Source: Flavobacteriales bacterium
GTDB lineage: Bacteria; Bacteroidota; Bacteroidia; Flavobacteriales_F; PHOS-HE28
Reading direction: 5' to 3'
DNA length: 64,000 nt
Assembly (NCBI GenBank): GCA_016717225.1
Contig: JADKGB010000009.1
Location: forward strand, 83,667-147,666
Part shown: one piece after another, positions 44,000 through 54,042 of the stretch
Position numbering within the stretch: the stretch's first letter is position 1
Layout: each line of letters starts with the position of its first letter
The notes under the pieces: generated by a model
Database searches by the model: none
Told to the model about the DNA's origin: nothing
Seen by the model: only the letters and a program-made list of their open reading frames with translations
Program-made: the position numbers and the translations under genes

Positions 44000-45231
44000 G
44001 CAACCTGGTGAAACCTGATTACTGGAAGCACGACCTGGTGCCTGGGGGCGAGCAGAAGGAGCTTAACACCCTGAACCTCGGCCCCACACACCCCGCTACG
44101 CACGGCATTTTCCAGAACGTGCTCACGCTTGATGGGGAAGTGATCCAAGGCACGGAACAGACCATCGGCTATATCCATCGGGCCTTCGAGAAATTGGCAG
44201 AACGCCGCCCGTTCTACCAGATCGCGACGATCACCGACCGTCTCAACTATTGCAGCTCGCCCATCAACAACATGGGTTGGCACATGACGGTGGAGAAGCT
44301 CTGTGGCATTGAATTACCCAAGCGCGTGGAGTATATGCGCGTGATCGCCATGGAGCTGGCACGCATTGCCGATCACGTGGTGTGCAACAGTGTGATCGGT
44401 GTGGACACCGGTGCGCTCACGGGCTTCACCTACATCTACCAGCAGCGGGAGAAGATCTACGACATCTACGAGGAGATATGTGGTGCGCGCCTTACCACCA
44501 ACATGGGCCGCATTGGTGGGTTCGAACGAGATTTCAGCCCCAAATGCTGGGAACTGATACGCGCCTTCGTGAAGCAATTCCCCGCAGCGCTCCAGGAGTT
44601 CGACAACCTGCTTGTTCGCAACCGCATTTTCATGGACCGCACGATCAACTGCGGCTCGTTCCCCGCTGATCGTGCGTTGGCCTATGGTTTTACGGGCCCG
44701 AATCTGCGTGCCTGCGGTGTAGACTACGATGTGCGCGTGGCGGATCCGTACAGTGGTTACCAGGACTTCGACTTTATCATTCCCGTAGGCCAGAACGGGG
44801 ATACCTATGATCGCTTCATGGTTCGTGATCAGGAGATGAAGGAGAGCATCAGCATCATCAAACAGGCGCTGGACAAGTTGGACAAGCTGAGCGATAAGAA
44901 GAGCTTCACGGCGGATGTTCCCGCTTGGGTACTGCCACCGAAGGAGGAGGTGTACAACCAAATGGAAGCGCTGATCTGGCATTTCAAGATCGTCATGGGT
45001 GAGGCTGCTGTTCCGATCGGCGAAGTTTACCACTGTGTAGAAGGCGCCAACGGTGAGCTTGGCTTCTACCTCGTTAGTGATGGTGGCCGCACCCCGGCCC
45101 GTCTCCACTTCCGCAGACCCTGTTACATCTACTACCAGGCTTATCCCGAGATGATCAAGGGCACCATGTTGAGCGACGCGATCCTCACCATGAGCAGTAT
45201 GAACGTGATCGCTGGAGAATTGGACGCGTGA
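43996..45231 (+). CDS. nuoD: NADH dehydrogenase subunit D
   Basis: 411 residues, the 49-kDa subunit that forms the quinone pocket with NuoB. Marks are LNLGPTHPATHGIFQNVL, GYIHRAFEKLAERRPFYQ, MGRIGGFERDF and the C-terminal LRFHRP-like ARLHFRRPCYIYYQAYPEM. Length is normal for a separate NuoD. Confidence 0.97.
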   Translation: MSNLVKPDYWKHDLVPGGEQKELNTLNLGPTHPATHGIFQNVLTLDGEVIQGTEQTIGYIHRAFEKLAERRPFYQIATITDRLNYCSSPINNMGWHMTVEKLCGIELPKRVEYMRVIAMELARIADHVVCNSVIGVDTGALTGFTYIYQQREKIYDIYEEICGARLTTNMGRIGGFERDFSPKCWELIRAFVKQFPAALQEFDNLLVRNRIFMDRTINCGSFPADRALAYGFTGPNLRACGVDYDVRVADPYSGYQDFDFIIPVGQNGDTYDRFMVRDQEMKESISIIKQALDKLDKLSDKKSFTADVPAWVLPPKEEVYNQMEALIWHFKIVMGEAAVPIGEVYHCVEGANGELGFYLVSDGGRTPARLHFRRPCYIYYQAYPEMIKGTMLSDAILTMSSMNVIAGELDA

Positions 45232-45782
45232 TGGCTACCCTGAAAGCAGTTACCACCACCGAAGGCACCCCGCCCTTCAGCTTCAGTGCTGAAGCATTGG
45301 CGGAATGCAAACGACTGATCGCGCGCTACCCCGATAGCAAGAGCAAGAGCGCCTTACTTCCCATTCTTCATCTTGCGCAAAGCGAGAACGAAGGTTGGCT
45401 CAGTGTGAACGCAATGGACGCTGTGGCGCAAGTGCTCGGTATACAGCACATAGAAGTGTACGAGGTGGCCAGCTTCTACAGCATGTACAACCTGCGTCCT
45501 GTAGGTCGTCATCATTTGGAAGTGTGTCGCACGACGCCATGCATGGTCCGTGGCAGCGACGACATCATCGCCTACTTGGAAAAGAAACTGAACATCCACG
45601 TGGGGGAAACCACCAAGGATGGGATGTTCACGCTGAAAGGCGTAGAATGCTTGGGCAGTTGCGGCACTGCTCCTATGCTTCAGTGCGGAGCGAAATACCA
45701 TGAGAACCTGACGCCTGAAAAGGTGGACGCCCTGATCGACCAATTGCGGAACGAACCGCGCACCAATTACACGGATCTCTGA
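45231..45782 (+). CDS. nuoE: NADH dehydrogenase subunit E
   Basis: 183 residues from the ATG at 45231, which shares a base with the nuoD stop (TGATG); a GTG one codon earlier is possible. Thioredoxin-like 2Fe-2S subunit of the NADH module. The four ligands are in VCRTTPCMVRG (C-x4-C) and ECLGSCGTAP (C-x3-C). Confidence 0.95.
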   Translation: MATLKAVTTTEGTPPFSFSAEALAECKRLIARYPDSKSKSALLPILHLAQSENEGWLSVNAMDAVAQVLGIQHIEVYEVASFYSMYNLRPVGRHHLEVCRTTPCMVRGSDDIIAYLEKKLNIHVGETTKDGMFTLKGVECLGSCGTAPMLQCGAKYHENLTPEKVDALIDQLRNEPRTNYTDL

Positions 45783-47137
45783 TGGGCCGGAAACTGCTTT
45801 TGGAGCACGACAACAAGCCTGGCATCCAGGGTCTGGAGGGATATCGTGCGAACGGAGGTTATCGCAGCGTCGAGAAGGCATTGAAGTTGATGAGTCCCGA
45901 TGCGGTGCTCGAGGAAGTGAAGAAGAGCGGTCTACGCGGCCGTGGTGGAGCTGGTTTTCCAACCGGATTGAAGTGGAGCTTCATGGCGAAGCCTCCTGGC
46001 GTGCCCCGCTACTTGGTGGTGAACGCCGACGAGAGCGAGCCCGGCACTTTCAAGGACCGCTATCTGATGGAGCGGATCCCGCATATCCTGATCGAGGGCA
46101 TGATCACGTCGAGCTTTGCGCTCGGAGCAAATACCAGCTACATCTACATCCGGGGTGAATATTTCTACATCTACCGCATTCTGGAGCGCGCGATCGAGGA
46201 GGCGCGTGCAGCGGGATGGCTTGGCAAGAACATTCTCGGCAGCGGCTTCGACCACGACATTCACGTGCAGGTCGGTGCGGGTGCCTATATCTGTGGTGAA
46301 GAGACCGCGCTTTTGGAAAGTCTGGAAGGCAAGCGCGGCAATCCGCGCATCAAGCCGCCCTTCCCTGCGGTGAAAGGTCTTTACGACTGCCCTACCGTGG
46401 TGAACAATGTGGAAACCATCGCAGCGGTAGTGCCCATCATCAACGATGGTGGGGATGAGTACGCCAAGATCGGCGTGGGCCGCAGCACGGGCACCAAGCT
46501 CATCAGCGCCGGCGGCAACATCAGGAAGCCTGGTGTTTACGAGATCGAACTCGGCATCACCTGCGAAGAATTCCTGAACAGCGACAAGTGGTGCGGCGGT
46601 GTTGAAGGTCGTGCGTTGAAGGCCGTTGTACCCGGCGGAAGCAGTGTGCCGATAATTCCAGCGGAACTGTATTTCAAAACGGCCAAGTTCGAGCCGCGCC
46701 TGATGACCTACGAAAGCTTGAGCGACGGCGGTTTCGCCACCGGTAGCATGCTCGGCTCCGGCGGTTTCTACGCGTATAATGATGCTCAGTGCATCGTGCG
46801 CAGCACGTGGAACCACGCACGCTTCTACGCCCATGAAAGCTGCGGCCAATGCAGTCCTTGCCGCGAAGGCACCGGTTGGATGGAGAAGATCCTCTACCGC
46901 CTCGAACACGGACAGGGCCGTACGGACGACATCGATCTGCTGTGGGACATCCAACGAAAGATCGAAGGAAATACCATCTGTCCGCTGGGTGATGCAGCTG
47001 CTTGGCCGGTGGCTTCGGCCATTCGCCATTTCCGTGATGAGTTCGAATACCACGCCACGCATCCGACCAAAGTGAAGGATCCGAAACACTTTGAGAAGGA
47101 ACCGTTCAAGCGAATCCCCAAATTCGCGTCCGCTTAA
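45782..47137 (+). CDS. nuoF: NADH dehydrogenase subunit F
   Basis: 451 residues. Binds NADH and FMN and holds 4Fe-4S cluster N3. Visible: the FMN/NADH glycine-rich SGLRGRGGAGFPTGLKWSF, YICGEETALLESLEGKRGNP, and cluster cysteines in ESCGQCSPCREGTGWM plus NTICPLGDAAAWP. It starts on the last base of the nuoE stop codon. Confidence 0.97.
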   Translation: MGRKLLLEHDNKPGIQGLEGYRANGGYRSVEKALKLMSPDAVLEEVKKSGLRGRGGAGFPTGLKWSFMAKPPGVPRYLVVNADESEPGTFKDRYLMERIPHILIEGMITSSFALGANTSYIYIRGEYFYIYRILERAIEEARAAGWLGKNILGSGFDHDIHVQVGAGAYICGEETALLESLEGKRGNPRIKPPFPAVKGLYDCPTVVNNVETIAAVVPIINDGGDEYAKIGVGRSTGTKLISAGGNIRKPGVYEIELGITCEEFLNSDKWCGGVEGRALKAVVPGGSSVPIIPAELYFKTAKFEPRLMTYESLSDGGFATGSMLGSGGFYAYNDAQCIVRSTWNHARFYAHESCGQCSPCREGTGWMEKILYRLEHGQGRTDDIDLLWDIQRKIEGNTICPLGDAAAWPVASAIRHFRDEFEYHATHPTKVKDPKHFEKEPFKRIPKFASA

Positions 47138-47140
47138 GCC

Positions 47141-48148
47141 ATGGCGAAAGTCACCATAGATAACATCGAGATCGAGGTTCCGGACGGGACCACGATCCTG
47201 CAAGCCGCCCGGATGATCGGCGAGCGCAGCAAGGCGGATGCCTACGTGGTACCCCCTGCGATGTGCTACCACAGCAAGCTGAAAACGAGCGGAGGTTATT
47301 GCCGTACCTGCATTGTGAAGGTGACCAAGGGTAGTGAGAAAGACCCGCGACCCATGCCCAAGCCGGTGGCCAGTTGCCGCACCAACGTAATGGACGGCAT
47401 GGTGGTGGAGAACACCGTCAACCCGGAGTTGATCGACGCGCGCAATGGTGTTGTGGAGTTCCTGTTGATCAACCACCCGTTGGATTGCCCGATCTGCGAC
47501 CAGGCTGGCGAGTGCCATTTGCAAGACCTCAGCTACGAGAACGGCAAAGAAGCCAGCCGCTACCAGTTCGAGCGCCGCACATTCGAACCCATCGACATCG
47601 GCGAGACGATCAAGTTGCACATGACACGGTGCATCCTCTGCTATCGCTGCGTGAAAGTGGCCGAGCAGATCACGGACGGACGTGTACACGGTGTGATCAA
47701 TCGCGGTGATGTGAGCGAGATCAGTACCTACATCACCGAAGCGATCGAGAACGATTTCAGTGGGAACATGATCGACGTTTGCCCGGTGGGTGCGCTTACT
47801 GATCGAACGTTCCGGTTCGCCAGCCGGGTGTGGTTCACCAATCCGTTGGACGCGCACCGCAATTGCGACAAATGCAGCGGCAAGGCCGTGGTGTGGATGA
47901 AAGGTGCCGAAGTGTTACGTGTCACAGGTCGCAAGGACATGTGGGGTGAGGTGGAGGAATTCATCTGCAACTCGTGCCGCTTCGAAAAGAAAAGCTCCAG
48001 CGACTGGACGATCGAAGGACCGCGGAAGATCGATCGCCACAGCGTGATCAGCCAGGGACACTACACCAATAAGTTGCAGCAGAAACTGCTCACCATCGCT
48101 GCGCCGAATGATCCCGGTATCGAACCGTTCAACTTCAACGAACGCTGA
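47141..48148 (+). CDS. nuoG: Short NuoG-type iron-sulfur subunit
   Basis: 335 residues. Has the ferredoxin-like 2Fe-2S part (GGYCRTCIVKV, PVASCRTNV), the histidine-cysteine cluster motif HPLDCPICDQAGECHLQD, the 4Fe-4S cysteines in RCILCYRCVKVAE with DVCPVGALTD, and two later pairs (NCDKCSGK, FICNSCRFE). It stops there, without the 400-550-residue molybdopterin-like domain of E. coli NuoG. Short forms are known from Bacteroidota. Position between nuoF and nuoH fits. Electrons from NuoF clusters pass through it to NuoI. Confidence 0.93.
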   Translation: MAKVTIDNIEIEVPDGTTILQAARMIGERSKADAYVVPPAMCYHSKLKTSGGYCRTCIVKVTKGSEKDPRPMPKPVASCRTNVMDGMVVENTVNPELIDARNGVVEFLLINHPLDCPICDQAGECHLQDLSYENGKEASRYQFERRTFEPIDIGETIKLHMTRCILCYRCVKVAEQITDGRVHGVINRGDVSEISTYITEAIENDFSGNMIDVCPVGALTDRTFRFASRVWFTNPLDAHRNCDKCSGKAVVWMKGAEVLRVTGRKDMWGEVEEFICNSCRFEKKSSSDWTIEGPRKIDRHSVISQGHYTNKLQQKLLTIAAPNDPGIEPFNFNER

Positions 48149-49170
48149 TGATCACGGTCTTCATCTTCCTCGCCGTCCTGCTGCTCATCACGCTTGGCGT
48201 GGCGGCTTACGAAACCTACATGGAACGCAAGGTGGCGGCCTTCATGCAGGATCGTATCGGACCGGATCGCGCCGGACCGTTCGGCATTCTGCAACCGCTT
48301 GCCGATGGGGGCAAGATGTTCATGAAGGAAGACTTCGTGCCTGCGAACGCGAACCGTTGGCTCTACTTCTTGGGGCCTGCGATCGCGATGACTACCGCGC
48401 TTCTTACGGGCGTTGTGATCCCCTGGGGAGGCACATTGACCATTGGCGACTTCACCATGAACATGCAAGCCGCCGATCCCGAGATCGGTATCCTGTATGT
48501 GTTCGCCATGGTGAGCATCGGTGTTTATGGCATCATGCTCGGTGGCTGGGCCAGCAATAACAAGTTCGCACTGCTGGGCGCTATTCGCGCGGCCTCGCAA
48601 ATGGTGAGTTACGAGCTCGCCATGGGTCTGAGCATCGTTGCGCTGGTGCTGCATACGGGAACGTTGAGTCTTGGCGGTATTGTGGATCAACAGCTCGATG
48701 GCTTGTGGAACGTGGTGTACCAGCCGCTCGGCTTCCTGCTGTTCATCGTGTGTGCGTTCGCTGAATGCAATCGTGCGCCGTTCGACCTGGCAGAATGCGA
48801 AACGGAACTTGTAGGCGGATACCATACGGAGTTCAGTAGCATGAAATTGGGGTTCTACCTCTTCGCGGAGTACGTGAACATGTTCATCAGCAGTGCCGTG
48901 ATGGCCACGCTTTTCTTCGGCGGTTATGACATTCCTTTCTTCGACCAGGCCGGCCGCACGGAGTGGTGGGTGACTGCCCTGGGCACAGGTATGTTCTTCG
49001 GCAAGATCGTCTTCTTCATTTTCGTGTTCATGTGGATCCGTTGGACGCTCCCACGTTTCCGCTATGATCAGTTGATGAACTTGGGCTGGAAGAAATTGAT
49101 CCCGCTGGCCATCCTGAACATCCTGCTCACTGGTGGCTGGTATCACCTCAAGCCGTACATCTTCAAATGA
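48148..49170 (+). CDS. nuoH: NADH dehydrogenase subunit H
   Basis: 340 residues with about eight helices; membrane subunit that lines the quinone channel. Typical strings are YMERKVAAFMQDRIGPDRAG, QPLADGGKMFMKED and ECNRAPFDLAECETELVGGY, then TEFSSMKLGFYLFAEYVNM. The ATG shares a base with the nuoG stop. Confidence 0.96.
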   Translation: MITVFIFLAVLLLITLGVAAYETYMERKVAAFMQDRIGPDRAGPFGILQPLADGGKMFMKEDFVPANANRWLYFLGPAIAMTTALLTGVVIPWGGTLTIGDFTMNMQAADPEIGILYVFAMVSIGVYGIMLGGWASNNKFALLGAIRAASQMVSYELAMGLSIVALVLHTGTLSLGGIVDQQLDGLWNVVYQPLGFLLFIVCAFAECNRAPFDLAECETELVGGYHTEFSSMKLGFYLFAEYVNMFISSAVMATLFFGGYDIPFFDQAGRTEWWVTALGTGMFFGKIVFFIFVFMWIRWTLPRFRYDQLMNLGWKKLIPLAILNILLTGGWYHLKPYIFK

Positions 49171-49757
49171 GCACAGCGATGCAACCGCTTACGCAGCGCT
49201 CGCGCCAAGTGAGCAACAAGAAGATGTCGCTGATGGAGCGCATTTACCTGCCGGCCATCGCCAAGGGGATGATGATCACGCTGAAGCACTTCTTCACCGT
49301 AAAAGCGGCCACGGTGAAGTACCCCGAGGAATTACGCCCCATGAGCAAGGTATACCGCGGCATGCACGTGCTGAAGCGCGACGACCAAGGCCGCGAACGT
49401 TGCACCGCCTGTGGGTTGTGCGCGGTGGCTTGCCCGGCAGAAGCGATCACCATGGTGGCCGACGAACGCAAGAAGGGTGAGGAGAAGCTCTATCGCGAGG
49501 AGAAGTACGCTTCCATCTATGAGATCAACATGCTTCGCTGCATCTTCTGTGGCGATTGCGAAGACGCATGCCCCAAGGAAGCCATCTTTCTTACGGATCG
49601 TCTGGTTCCGACGGATTACCAGCGCCGCCCATTCGTGTATGGCAAGGAATGGTTGGTGGAACCCTTGGATCCAAGCCTGCGTGTGGATGTGAGCAAGCGG
49701 CAAACACCGGAAGTGCTCAAGTTCAAGGAGCAGCGGCAATATTCACACAATCGCTGA
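49167..49757 (+). CDS. nuoI: NADH dehydrogenase subunit I
   Basis: 196 residues. Ferredoxin-like subunit with two 4Fe-4S clusters (N6a, N6b), shown by RCTACGLCAVACPAEAI and RCIFCGDCEDACPKEAIF. It overlaps nuoH by ATGA. Length is usual for the family. Confidence 0.96.
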   Translation: MSTAMQPLTQRSRQVSNKKMSLMERIYLPAIAKGMMITLKHFFTVKAATVKYPEELRPMSKVYRGMHVLKRDDQGRERCTACGLCAVACPAEAITMVADERKKGEEKLYREEKYASIYEINMLRCIFCGDCEDACPKEAIFLTDRLVPTDYQRRPFVYGKEWLVEPLDPSLRVDVSKRQTPEVLKFKEQRQYSHNR

Positions 49758-49767
49758 TCGCGGCCGG

Positions 49768-50328
49768 ATGATCTACCTCTTCTACCTCTTCGCAACGATC
49801 TCCGTGATCAGCGCCCTGTTCGTGGTAGCTGCGAAGAGCCCTGTGAACAGTGTGATCTCGCTGATCGTGTGTTTCCTGAGCATCGCTGGGCACTACATCC
49901 TGCTCAATGCACAGTTCCTGGCCATGGTGCATATCATCGTATACACGGGTGCCATCATGGTCCTGTTCCTCTTTGTGATCATGCTCTTGAACTTGAACAA
50001 GAGCACCGAGCCACAGAAGAGTTTGATCACGCGCATCGCGGCGGTTGCCGCCGGGGGATTGTTCCTGCTCACGTTGTTGGGCGCGATCAAGAACGGGATC
50101 GGCATCGCCACTCCGGGCGGGTACGACGGAGGAATTGGATTGGTGAAAAGTGTGGGCATGAGCCTGTTCACCGACTTCCTGGTTCCCTTTGAATTAAGTA
50201 GCGTTCTGTTCCTGAGCGCGATCATCGGAGCGGTGATGTTGGGCAAAAAGGAAAGCACCGCCAAGCAAATGGCCACGGGGGATTCGGCCTATGCGGGACT
50301 GAACCAAGCTGAACACATTGTGCGATGA
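49768..50328 (+). CDS. nuoJ: NADH dehydrogenase subunit J
   Basis: 186 residues, about five helices. Recognised by SPVNSVISLIVCFLSIAGHY, LNAQFLAMVHIIVYTGAIMV and LFLFVIMLLNLN. It overlaps nuoK by 4 bases. Confidence 0.94.
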   Translation: MIYLFYLFATISVISALFVVAAKSPVNSVISLIVCFLSIAGHYILLNAQFLAMVHIIVYTGAIMVLFLFVIMLLNLNKSTEPQKSLITRIAAVAAGGLFLLTLLGAIKNGIGIATPGGYDGGIGLVKSVGMSLFTDFLVPFELSSVLFLSAIIGAVMLGKKESTAKQMATGDSAYAGLNQAEHIVR

Positions 50329-50654
50329 ACGATGTGATCACCGCCATACGGACCGTCCCCCTTGAGCATTATGTGGTGCTCAGTTTCATCCTGTTCAGCA
50401 TCGGCATGGCGGGCGTTCTGTTCCGTCGGAACACCATCATCATCCTCATGTGTTTGGAGTTGATGTTCAACAGCGTGAACTTGTTGCTCACCGCCTTCAG
50501 TGCTCACCACAGTGATCCCAGCGGGCAGGTCTTCGTGTTCTTCATCATGCTCGTTGCGGCTGCGGAAGTCACAGTTGGCTTGGCGATCCTGGTGATGATG
50601 AAACGGAACGTGGACAGCGTCGACATCAACCAACTCAACCGGTTGAAATGGTGA
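50325..50654 (+). CDS. nuoK: NADH dehydrogenase subunit K
   Basis: 109 residues, three helices, with the conserved LEHYVVLSFILFSIGMAGVL, CLELMFNSVNLLLTAF and VAAAEVTVGLAILVMM, including the membrane glutamates used in proton transfer. It overlaps nuoL by 7 bases. Confidence 0.95.
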   Translation: MNDVITAIRTVPLEHYVVLSFILFSIGMAGVLFRRNTIIILMCLELMFNSVNLLLTAFSAHHSDPSGQVFVFFIMLVAAAEVTVGLAILVMMKRNVDSVDINQLNRLKW

Positions 50655-52594
50655 AGACGGATCTCCTTACGGCTTTGGTGCCGGCGTTCCCGCTCTTCGG
50701 TGCCGTGGTAACGGCTATCCTGCGTCGCAAGCTGAAGGGCAATTCAGCAGGGATGCTGGCCACATTGATGATCGTGCTTTCGTTCGTGTGCAGCGCAGTG
50801 CTGTTCGCTGGACACGAAGTGGTGAACGCCCTGCACAGTGCAGGAATGCATCAGGAACATCCGGCAGAAGGAGCAACGCACATCGTCAAACTCTTCGACT
50901 GGATCAACATTGGCGGTATGGAGGTGCCCTTCGCATTCCAGATCGATGCGCTCTCGCTCACGATGATGCTGATCGTCACGGGCATCGGTTCGCTGATCCA
51001 CTTGTACTCGATCGGCTACATGCACGATGATCCTCGTGTAGCCACGTTCTTCTCGCAGCTCAACCTGTTCACTTTCGCGATGCTGCTTCTGGTGATGGGC
51101 GCCAATTTCGTGATGACCTTCATCGGTTGGGAGGGCGTGGGCCTGTGCAGCTACCTGCTGATCGGCTTCTGGTACAAGACGCCAGCGTACAACTATGCCG
51201 CACGTAAGGCTTTCGTCATGAACCGCATCGGTGATGTCGGCTTCGTGCTGGGCCTGGCCTGGTTGTTCAGCGTTCTGGGCACCTTGAACTACACGGAAGT
51301 GATGGCGAAGGCGGGTACGTTATCCACGGAGACCATCACCGGGATCACCCTGTTGCTATTTGTAGGTGCGATCGGCAAGAGCGCGCAGTTGCCACTCTTC
51401 ACCTGGTTGCCGGATGCCATGGCGGGCCCAACTCCGGTGAGTGCATTGATCCATGCTGCTACCATGGTGACCGCGGGCATCTTCCTGATCGTGCGCAGCA
51501 GTGCGCTTTTCGCACTGGCACCGTTCACGCAGGATGTGATCCTCTATACCGGCTTGATCACCTCGTTGCTTACCGCAAGCATTGGTGTGTTCCAGAACGA
51601 CATCAAGAAAGTGCTGGCGTATTCGACCGTTTCGCAATTGGGTCTCATGTTCGTTGCGCTTGGCCTCGGTGCATACAGTGCAGCGATGTTCCACGTCACG
51701 ACGCATGCGTTCTTCAAGGCGCTCCTGTTCCTCGGTGCCGGCAGTGTGATCCATGCGCTGGGTGGCGAGCAGGATATCCGCAAAATGGGAGGCTTGAAAG
51801 GCGTAACGAAGATCACCTACGTCACCTTCCTCATCGGCACATTGGCGATCGCGGGCATTCCGGGCTTCAGCGGTTTCTTCAGCAAGGACGCGATCCTGAT
51901 GGCTGCGTACCAGGAACATCCGATGCTCTATGTGGCCACGATGGCCGTGTCGTTGCTCACCTGCTTCTACATGTTCCGCCTGCTGTTCCTCACGTTCTTC
52001 GGAACGTATCGTGGTCCCGGTTCGGAGACAGGGACGCACGCACACGAAAGCCCGTTGGTAATGACGGTGCCTTTGATGGTACTCGCTGTCCTGAGCTTGT
52101 TCGGCGGCTTCTTGAACCTTCCGCATCTGTTCGGTGGCCATGAGCCGATGAAGCACTACTTGGAAACCGCAGCGGACGGTATCAGCGGCGAGCACATGTT
52201 CTTGTCGGAAACCACGGAATGGACCGTGATGGCCATAACCGTGGGGTTGATACTCGCCACGATCGCGCTGGCGTGGAACCGATTCGGTAAAAAGACCACG
52301 TTGGATCCGGAGCCGGAAAATCTTCCTGCTTTCCAACGGTTGATCGCGCGCAAATGGAAGATCGATGAGCTCTATGCTTCGCTCTTCGAGAAGCCTTACC
52401 AGTGGTTCAGTGAGCATTTCTTCAGCATCGGTGAACGCATGATCATGACGCCACTGATGATCGGTTCCGGACACACGACCGAACGGCTGGGAAAACTGAT
52501 GCGCCGTTTCCAAAGCGGCAATATGAGTTTCTATCTCTTCGGGATGGTGATGGGCATGATCGTGTTACTGGTTTGGACCTTGTACAGCGTGTAA
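50648..52594 (+). CDS. nuoL: NADH dehydrogenase subunit L
   Basis: 648 residues, the distal antiporter-like proton pump with the long lateral helix near the end. Strings include FVMTFIGWEGVGLCSYLLIG, GKSAQLPLFTWLPDAMAGPT, PVSALIHAATMVTAGIFL and IPGFSGFFSKDAIL. Length is normal. One base separates its stop from nuoM. Confidence 0.96.
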   Translation: MVKTDLLTALVPAFPLFGAVVTAILRRKLKGNSAGMLATLMIVLSFVCSAVLFAGHEVVNALHSAGMHQEHPAEGATHIVKLFDWINIGGMEVPFAFQIDALSLTMMLIVTGIGSLIHLYSIGYMHDDPRVATFFSQLNLFTFAMLLLVMGANFVMTFIGWEGVGLCSYLLIGFWYKTPAYNYAARKAFVMNRIGDVGFVLGLAWLFSVLGTLNYTEVMAKAGTLSTETITGITLLLFVGAIGKSAQLPLFTWLPDAMAGPTPVSALIHAATMVTAGIFLIVRSSALFALAPFTQDVILYTGLITSLLTASIGVFQNDIKKVLAYSTVSQLGLMFVALGLGAYSAAMFHVTTHAFFKALLFLGAGSVIHALGGEQDIRKMGGLKGVTKITYVTFLIGTLAIAGIPGFSGFFSKDAILMAAYQEHPMLYVATMAVSLLTCFYMFRLLFLTFFGTYRGPGSETGTHAHESPLVMTVPLMVLAVLSLFGGFLNLPHLFGGHEPMKHYLETAADGISGEHMFLSETTEWTVMAITVGLILATIALAWNRFGKKTTLDPEPENLPAFQRLIARKWKIDELYASLFEKPYQWFSEHFFSIGERMIMTPLMIGSGHTTERLGKLMRRFQSGNMSFYLFGMVMGMIVLLVWTLYSV

Positions 52595-52595
52595 G

Positions 52596-54041
52596 ATGAT
52601 ACTGATCGCGCTGCTCCTCATCCCATTCCTTACCGGCACGTTGCTGCTGGTTGCACGCCCTGCTCATTCCCTTGTGATCGCGTTGATCTCCGCCATCGCT
52701 TGTGCCGTGATCGTGGTTGGGCTATGGCTGATGCCCGGCTCTGAAGTGGTTACGCTCGAGCATAGCTGGATACCACAATGGGGCCTGAATTTCAAACTGG
52801 GATATGACGGCATCGGCTTGTTGATGCTGCTGCTCACCGCCGTGATCTTCCCCTTCATCATTGCCGCTGGGGCGAAGGAGACCTATGAGAACCCGGCCGT
52901 GGTGAACGCGTTGCTGCTCTTCACGCAGAGCGCGCTCTTCGGTGTGTTCATGTCGCAGAACGCGTTCCTGTTCTACATCTTCTACGAGCTTTCGTTGTTG
53001 CCCTTGTTCTTCTTGTTGCTGTTCTGGGGTGGTGCGAACCGGCGCGCGATCACGATGCGCTTTTTCATCTACACCCTGTTCGGTGGATTGGCGCTGCTGT
53101 TCGGCATTGCCTACTGCGTGGTGCAAGAGCCTTCGCACAGTGCCGACTTCACCGCGTTGCATGCATTGCATCTTCCGTACGATGTGCAAGTGTGGTTGTT
53201 CTGGGCGCTCTTCCTGGCCTTCGCGGTGAAGCTGCCGATCTTCCCTTTCCACAGCTGGCAGCCGGACACCTACACCATGGCGCCGCTGCAAGGCACCATG
53301 ACGCTCGGTGGTGTGTTGCTGAAGATGGGCCTGTTCGGGATCCTGCGTTTTGTTTTCCCGATCGTACCGGAAGGCGTTGAGTTCTGGCGTAGCACAGTGA
53401 TCTGGATGAGCATCATCGGTGCGCTCTATGCGGGCTGGATCGCTTTCCGCCAAACGGACCTGAAACGACTGGTCGCGTATTCCTCCCTCAGCCATGTGGG
53501 CATTCTGTGCGCAGGCCTATTCGCGTGGAACACATACGGGATCAGCGGTTCGCTCTATCAAGCGTTTGCGCACGCGGTGCTCGTGGTGAGCATGCTCTAC
53601 ATCGTGGGTGCCGTGCAGCGCCGTGCAGGAACAACCGACCTATCGAAAATGGGCGGCATGAAGTTGCAAACTCCGCGACTAGCGGCGCTGTTCTTCCTGG
53701 TTCTGATCAACGCAGTGGCGCTTCCTTTGACGCAAAGTTTCGTGGGCGAGTGGCTCATGTTCAACGGCCTTTGGCAATTGGAGAACGGTGGCTGGATGGC
53801 CCTCGCTGCAGTCTTAACGATCATCCTTGGAGCGGTGTATATGCTGTACGCTTTCCAACGTGTGATGCTCGGGCCTGAGCCCCGGAACGAGTCCGGGGTT
53901 CGATTGTTGGATGCTGATCGGGATGATCACCTCTTCCTGGTCCCCTTGATCGCCATCACCTTGGTTCTCGGTTTTTATCCCGCGCCTATCCTGCACTTGC
54001 TGGAGGCTCCGGTGCAACAACTTCTAAGTGTGCTGAACTGA
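52596..54041 (+). CDS. nuoM: NADH dehydrogenase subunit M
   Basis: 481 residues, antiporter-like proton pump. Strings: LFYIFYELSLLPLFFLLLFW, AVKLPIFPFHSWQPDTYTMA, LLKMGLFGILRF and KRLVAYSSLSHVGILCAG. One base separates it from nuoN. Confidence 0.96.
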   Translation: MILIALLLIPFLTGTLLLVARPAHSLVIALISAIACAVIVVGLWLMPGSEVVTLEHSWIPQWGLNFKLGYDGIGLLMLLLTAVIFPFIIAAGAKETYENPAVVNALLLFTQSALFGVFMSQNAFLFYIFYELSLLPLFFLLLFWGGANRRAITMRFFIYTLFGGLALLFGIAYCVVQEPSHSADFTALHALHLPYDVQVWLFWALFLAFAVKLPIFPFHSWQPDTYTMAPLQGTMTLGGVLLKMGLFGILRFVFPIVPEGVEFWRSTVIWMSIIGALYAGWIAFRQTDLKRLVAYSSLSHVGILCAGLFAWNTYGISGSLYQAFAHAVLVVSMLYIVGAVQRRAGTTDLSKMGGMKLQTPRLAALFFLVLINAVALPLTQSFVGEWLMFNGLWQLENGGWMALAAVLTIILGAVYMLYAFQRVMLGPEPRNESGVRLLDADRDDHLFLVPLIAITLVLGFYPAPILHLLEAPVQQLLSVLN

Positions 54042-54042
54042 T

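Noticed and set aside
45932..47857. 641-residue minus-strand open frame across nuoF and nuoG
   Set aside because: It lies wholly antisense to two clearly conserved genes; its His/Arg/Ala-rich make-up is what the reverse of biased codons gives.
48061..49146. 361-residue minus-strand open frame across nuoH
   Set aside because: Antisense shadow of NuoH; no domain or start context.
51356..52513. 385-residue minus-strand open frame across nuoL
   Set aside because: Antisense to conserved NuoL, with low-complexity composition (E, R, H, Q) and no recognisable motif.
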